64,000 nt of DNA from Epiperipatus broadwayi (lineage: Eukaryota; Onychophora; Udeonychophora; Euonychophora; Peripatidae): positions 3,209,443-3,273,442 of the forward strand of contig JAQFVV010000111.1 in the NCBI GenBank assembly GCA_028023455.1, read 5' to 3'. The position numbers and the translations under genes are program-made. The first letter of the stretch is position 1, and every line of letters starts with the position of its first letter. Below the pieces are notes generated by a model. It had not been told where the DNA came from and ran no database searches. It saw nothing but the letters and a program-made list of their open reading frames with translations. Below are positions 59,036 through 64,000 of this stretch, in pieces.

Positions 59036-59181
59036 ATAGCTCTGTACCATGAGCCATCAAATTAATAATTTTCTCTTTAGTAGAATCTGGTGATGTCCAT
59101 TTGAGAGTTATTGAAAGTTGCATCAGGATAAGATAAGCCTTAAAATGGTCAGCATCTTTTTTCTTCAATATTTCAGGAATC
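59036..59181 (-). CDS. Likely internal coding exon, same minus-strand gene
   Basis: 146 bases between an acceptor (aattatgccaatatctag) and a donor (CTAT|GTTAAG). One base finishes a codon, then 48 codons: I-P-E-I-L-K-K-K-D-A-D-H-F-K-A-Y, L-I-L-M-Q-L-S-I-T-L-K-W, T-S-P-D-S-T-K-E-K-I-I-N-L-M, A-H-G-T-E-L. One base is left over. This base joins the next exon (57,716) in frame. If the donor is ignored the frame ends at a TAA six bases on, so a terminal exon with the nearby AATAAA (59,009-59,014) is an alternative. Upstream exons were not found before the window ends. Protein not recognised; charged and helical in look. Confidence 0.6.
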
Positions 59182-59390
59182 CTAGATATTGGCATAATTT
59201 AAAAGTGATATTGTCCAACATTACATTATATGTTGTTATATTTTAAATACGTCACATTAGATAATTTACATTTATATGAACATAGATGTGTGTGTGTGTG
59301 CACATATCTTGTGTTGAATGTACAGCTAAAAATTTAAAATTCTTTTTCAATTTTTACATAAGCCTTTGCTTAAAATACAAATTGTACAAG

Positions 59391-60745
59391 TTAATATAAT
59401 TTAAACAATTCAAAATACAGCAAAACTCTCCATATAGTAGTGCCATCTTGTGCTAACAAGAGCAATCAATGGATGCCAGAAGGCTTGTGCATAAAATCCC
59501 TATCTAGTGCCTACTCATCCAATATCGCAAGACTAGTTTCTAGCTTGTGGCCTTCATCAGTGAGGAGCCTTGGATCTGAGAGCACTGCACCTAGATCTTA
59601 GGATCTAATGCAACCCTCCAGCACCCACCTTTTAACTCTATTTAACTACAAAACTATGAGAATGAAATTGAAAACATTATTAATATTTTCAACTCAAGCT
59701 CAATAGCTTATATAGTCATATGGGTCTGAACTCAATTCAGTACCCATACATTTTGGTGTCTTTGGCTCTTTAACAACCATAGCCACCACTATCCTATTAG
59801 GCAGGATTGGTGTTAAACCACTAAACATCACATGATCACTATCTCATACTAGCACTATAATTGTTCTTAAACAATTCAAAATACAGCAAAACTCTCCATA
59901 TAGTAGTGCCATCTTGTGCTAACAAGAGCAATTAATGGATGCCAGAAGGCTTGTGCATTCTCATAGTTTTGTAGTTAAATAGAGTTAAAAGGTGGGTGCT
60001 GGAGGGTTGCATTAGATCCTAAGATCTAGGTGCAGTGCTCTCAGATCCAAGGCTCCTCACTGATGAAGGCCACAAGTTAGAAACTAGTCTAGGGATATTG
60101 GATGAGTAGGCACTAGATAGGGATTTTATGCACAAGCCTTCTGGCATCCATTGATTGCTCTTGTTAGCACAAGATGGCACTACTATATGGAGAGTTTTGC
60201 TGTATTTTGAATTGTTTAAGAACAATTATAGTGCTAGTATGAGATAGTGATCATGTGATGTTTAGTGGTTTAACACCAATCCTGCCTAATAGGATAGTGG
60301 TGGCTATGGTTGTTAAAGAGCCAAAGACACCAAAATGTATGGGTACTGAATTGAGTTCAGACCCATATGACTATATAAGCTATTGAGCTTGAGTTGAAAA
60401 TATTAATGTTTTCAATTTCATTCTCATAGTTTTGTAGTTAAATAGAGTTAAAAGGTGGGTGCTGGAGGGTTGCATTAGATCCTAAGATCTAGGTGCAGTG
60501 CTCTCAGATCCAAGGCTCCTCACTGATGAAGGCCACAAGCTAGAAACTAGTCTGGGGATATTGGATGAGTAGGCACTAGATAGGGATTTTATGCACAAGC
60601 CTTCTGGCATCCATTGATTGCTCTTGTTAGCACAAGATGGCACTACTATTTGGAGAGTTTTGCTGTATTTTGAATTGTTTAAGAACAATTATAGTGCTAG
60701 TATGAGATAGTGATCATGTGATGTTTAGTGGTTTAATATAATTTA
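59391..60745. mobile_element. Family A composite: one antisense, two sense units, 13-bp target-site duplication (A9-A11)
   Basis: A full antisense unit (about 59,404-59,855) is followed by a partial antisense repeat (about 59,856-59,960), a partial sense unit (about 59,961-60,240) and a full sense unit (about 60,241-60,732). ttaatataattta flanks the whole at 59,391-59,403 and 60,733-60,745. Units are nearly identical, so this is the youngest family A insertion here. CTGATGA cores are at about 59,552-59,558 (minus), 60,060-60,066 and 60,523-60,529. It gives the best view of the family consensus (unit about 450-490 bp). Non-coding; the small frames repeated in it are shadows. Confidence 0.88.
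60517..60558 (+). ncRNA. Hammerhead-ribozyme-like motif, family A (best-paired stem I)
   Basis: Stem I TCCTCA (60,517-60,522) pairs with TGGGGA (60,553-60,558) over six base pairs including one U-G. CTGATGA is at 60,523-60,529. Stem II is GGC/GCT with loop CACAA, then GAAA, palindromic ACTAGT, and C at 60,552 as the predicted cleavage position. The non-canonical A/A at 10.1/11.1 is the main weakness. Confidence 0.6.
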
Positions 60746-60749
60746 CATG

Positions 60750-61319
60750 AGTGATTGAAACTAAGTGGTTATTTTAATATTTATTTAGTAAATCATATAT
60801 ATAAATATACATAAGAATAAAAGTGTTAAAGCATATTTATATATATATTTGAGTGGGTATTAGTTTGGGATAAAATTTGATAATCAGAGAATGATATTCC
60901 AGGGTTTGTGAATTATAAACTAATATTTATAACAAAGATCAGTGCTTATTTAATCAAATAAGTTAGATATTTATTTATATGAGAAGTCTATACCACTTCA
61001 AGATATTTATGAAGAAAGTTTATAGATTTAAATAATTTAAATGAAGTGCATGAAGGTACTGACGATCTTATAATAAGAGTGTATTTTAAATAATATGTAT
61101 GTGAGGTATGGAGGTTATGTAGTCCTGTTATTGATATTCTGATTTATAAATTATTCATTTAATAAGAGAATAAATAAAATAAAAATAATAGTGTACTGAA
61201 TAAGTTATAAAGATAATATGGGTATTGGCAATCCTATTTTTAATCAATGATATAATGAATTTTAATTACTTAATGAGTAAAATAAAGTAAACCTGGAGAA
61301 ATGTGATATATATATATAT
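60750..61319. other. AT-rich DNA, nothing recognised
   Basis: No gene or element is recognised. Confidence 0.5.
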
Positions 61320-61390
61320 CACGTTTTTCTTTCATCCTGCAGTGGATTGATAATGATTGACAATGATAATCATGATATATATATATATTG
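61320..61390 (+). repeat. RTE 3' tail plus (TA)n
   Basis: ctgcagtggattgataatga matches the 3' end of the RTE family (reverse complement of 7,660-7,640 and 51,885-51,905). It is flanked on both sides by TA runs. Only the tail is left. Confidence 0.6.
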
Positions 61391-63560
61391 TACCGGTCGG
61401 AATTGTCTGTCCACATAACAAGATCTAGCATCTAGGCAAAAGTATCTCGAGTCCAATCAGGTGTGAGATACATATGTCAGGAACAATCATGAACTCTGCC
61501 CTGTATGCCCAGATTCCAGATCTACTAGCTTATGAGCAACAAATCCGATGATACTAGAGTATTTAATTTACCACCGGCCGACATCGCACATCGGAGAAAC
61601 AAAGAGACTCAGGGGAAAAATCAAGACAAATGCGTATATACATTTTAAAACCGACAAACACTTATGCTTAACTTTAGTGGGATCTTACATCATTCCACCA
61701 ATCATGACATTTAAAATTTAACTAAATCAATTAACCAAAGAATGAGCAATGATCAGATGTTTAGTTTTAAATTTATATTTAATAACGAACAAATAGAAAT
61801 AAAAAATATATACATTTGAATTATATTAAAAGGTGATTGCCTCGTATTACAAATAAGTTATTTTGTGCTTACTTGCACTTGAGCAAAAGTAGTTACAAAT
61901 AAGTTTGGAAGAATTTTGATGCGGCGTAATGACATTTCAATTAATCTAGCGCATTTATAAAGTATACAATTTATAATGTTTTGCCCGCATTACAAACAAA
62001 AACACCACCTTAACTGATCCCAGAATGGGTTACATAATTGTCGGTTGATTAACCGACCAAGCTATCCTAAGTTTAATATATATAAGAAAATATAATTTTT
62101 AATAAAGATTTATTTACTGAACGTATGTGGAATTATTTCTCTAAATTATATATATAGAGTCGTCACGCGACACATCAAAAGTTATTTAAATTTATGAGAT
62201 ACGTTTAATTAGAACATAACATTAGATACAGATATTTATAGGCTTGAGCTTTTTGAAAAGAGGGATTAATATGAAGTGATGCGGTGTTAGCATAATGACC
62301 GAATATTTGCGGATCCAATACTTTGAGGTGCTTTATCATATTATAGAACAGTCTAGCCGACTTGCCACCCCACATTTTGTGGAATCGGTTGACAAAGGGA
62401 TTGCAATGGGCCGAACTTTGCCGGAATTTTCCCATGCATTGCTACGTGAGCATATATATGGTCCAGGGACATTCATCGCCCTGTTTACGACCTGGAACGA
62501 AAATGAGACGACTCGAGGATTCCGATGCACATCTCTAGATAAAGCTTAATAACATGAGTGTGTCCTATGCTAACAACGCTTTGGGGTGGACTAATAACTA
62601 GTCAAATAACTACAATTAAGCATATAACCTATAATGATAACATCAAAGATAATGGTATGATCTTATTTATTAAACATAGTTTAAAGATATTGTTAAAAAA
62701 ATATTTTTAAATACCAATGAAAGTTCTAAATCCCATCCCCCCTTTCATTACACTTATTTAATAAAATTCCACATACGTATAACATAGTATACAATTAAGT
62801 CTAAGGTGTGCTTTACGAAAAATATTTATATATATGTTTAGATGGGCGAGAATAAAGACATAAAAAGTAATATATATAGTGAATATATTTGTTTGCATTA
62901 ATATTGCGCTCTTACGAAGATTATTAACATTGTATAAATCGTAAACTTATCAAAGGTGAAACTTTATTTCTCCCTCTGTTGTTTATGCAAAAGTATAATA
63001 ATTAATAAAACATGTTTTTTTTTAATAATCTTCTCCCAACCTAGCAAGCTTTATAGTTTTAAAAGTAAAAACAAGCTAATTAAAATTAAGTGTTACTCCT
63101 ATCTAATGCAAGGAGCTAAGGTAAAAATAACTATACTGGCGGGGGTGGGAGTTCATTGGAATGTCATTTAGCATTTAAAATATATATATATTAGACAAAA
63201 TATTATTAAAATAATTGCCGCATTAAATTAAAAGTGAAAGAAATTACGAGGCTAATCGAAAGGGTTATAGAATAAAATGACTATAACGAAGTTACAAATA
63301 ATTAATATTAAATTCTTTCATATTTTAAGTTAATCAGGAGAAAGTTGTGAGTTCATAAAGGCGGCACTTTATAGCGTTACCTTTGGAAAGCAAGTAGCAG
63401 ATCACCGGTTGGTTTTCATGGTATAGCAGCAGGTTCGCAGATGTTCATCATTAGTGGCAGGCTAGCTGGAGTTGAGTTGGCCTGGTCTTGGAGAAAAGAT
63501 ATTTCTTGAAAAATTTGAGTGACGTAGATTCGTTCGGCGGATGCCTTACGAATCTGCGTA
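61391..63560. other. Less AT-rich island of unknown nature
   Basis: This stretch is compositionally distinct (several CpG-containing blocks such as accggccgacatcgcacatc). Open frames exist on both strands at 62,205-62,549, the longest being 84 codons on +. None has a recognised motif or splice partner. cgtatgtggaatt near 62,121 recurs inverted near 62,770. It could be a long terminal repeat, a young unknown element or gene-associated sequence. Confidence 0.35.
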
Positions 63561-63600
63561 CTCTCCACTGATGATTGAATTTTGGGTCCTATTTATATGA
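63380..63600 (-). promoter_or_regulatory. Minus-strand TATA promoter with possible non-coding first exon
   Basis: On the minus strand tcatataaataggaccc (about 63,585-63,602) is a good TATA box. It is followed by a less AT-rich transcribed-looking stretch ending at a donor-like CCAAAG|GTAACG near 63,380. No long frame starts in it. It could be the promoter of the minus-strand gene at 57-59 kb or an LTR promoter; tgttacaactt at 63,635-63,625 would suit an LTR start. Confidence 0.35.
63527..63558. repeat. Small hairpin agattcgt/acgaatct
   Basis: Perfect 8-bp arms around a 14-base GC-rich loop, inside the putative first exon of the minus-strand promoter. Confidence 0.7.
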
Positions 63601-63639
63601 CTCGTTTATCTCAGGAATGTTATTAAGTTGTAACACCTA

Positions 63640-64000
63640 CGGCTATAAAATAATATTGCAAAACAGCTTTTTTTTAGTAAGGAATTCTCCTTTATTAATC
63701 AGGTAGTGTAAAACAATGCAAACAGATTAGTATTTTTGAAACAATTGTTCTAAATCTATTTCTGACTCAGAAATAGATTTTACCAAACGATAAGTTTTGT
63801 TATTGAAATTTATTTAATTTTCTAGTAGAGATTATAATTTAATCATGCTAATTGATTCTAGTTTACCAAGCCGATTGCATTATTCCACTCGCCATTACAT
63901 TCATATTTTTAATACATAAAATTTTAAATATACATTTTCATATAACATATACAAACCTAAATATTAATTTATACTTAATCCCCCATCACTTTTAATATAT
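63640..64000. other. AT-rich DNA, nothing recognised
   Basis: No gene or element is recognised up to the right edge. A short palindrome (aaatctatttct/agaaatagattt) lies near 63,753-63,779. Confidence 0.5.

Noticed and set aside
62205-62549. Overlapping frames of 64-84 codons on both strands
   Set aside because: No family is recognised, both strands are open and no exon signals define them. Reported as an unexplained island instead.

Overview
The window is very AT-rich eukaryotic nuclear DNA (about three quarters A+T by eye). It has long intergenic or intronic stretches, many simple repeats, spliceosomal-type exon signals and several transposable-element classes. These include two Penelope-like elements (PLEs) with GIY-YIG endonuclease arms, RTE-type and other non-LTR retrotransposons, a Merlin/ISXO2-type DNA transposase, and tRNA-derived SINE fragments. 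This mix fits an invertebrate animal with a large AT-rich genome, such as a cnidarian or a chelicerate/other arthropod. The sequence alone does not fix the taxon. Nothing prokaryotic, plastid or mitochondrial was seen.

Layout. 0-16 kb: microsatellites, copies of a PLE-like terminal-repeat family (called family A here), an RTE 3' fragment, an unclassified repeat present twice, a perfect 64-bp-arm palindrome and otherwise plain AT-rich DNA. 16-21 kb: a 212-bp (ATT)n tract, a LINE tail with a strange duplicated and garbled block, a broken Merlin transposase between two similar PLE-like termini, and two short in-phase candidate exons on the + strand (19,722-19,775 and 20,763-20,807). 21-28 kb: SINE and family A copies and a decayed minus-strand LINE. 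28-35 kb: PLE-1, nested inside a family A copy with a 12-bp target-site duplication, followed by PLE-2, which also has inverted arms. 35-49 kb: a promoter-like + strand segment, a tandem pair of PLE-like termini, a possible minus-strand terminal exon at 41.4 kb and long AT-rich DNA. 49-56 kb: further ribozyme-bearing termini (families B and D), a 2.7-kb decayed RTE element and a large palindrome. 57-64 kb: the 3' end of a likely minus-strand protein gene (three phase-compatible exons), a large inverted repeat in its intron, a 1.3-kb family A composite, and a GC-richer island of unknown nature with a minus-strand TATA-like promoter.

Main theme. At least five unrelated-looking terminal-repeat families in this window (A, B, C, D and the ends of PLE-1 and PLE-2) carry the same three-way-junction layout: stem I, a CUGAUGA-like core, stem II, GAAA, a short palindromic stem III, and a UH site. 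This is the layout of the hammerhead ribozymes known from PLE termini. Family A and B copies retain the CUGAUGA/GAAA core. Families D, PLE-1 and PLE-2 have an altered core but keep compensating stem changes. Family A insertions and PLE-1 share 12-13-bp target-site duplications and the same asymmetric inverted-arm architecture. This suggests that family A is a non-autonomous partner moved by PLE machinery.
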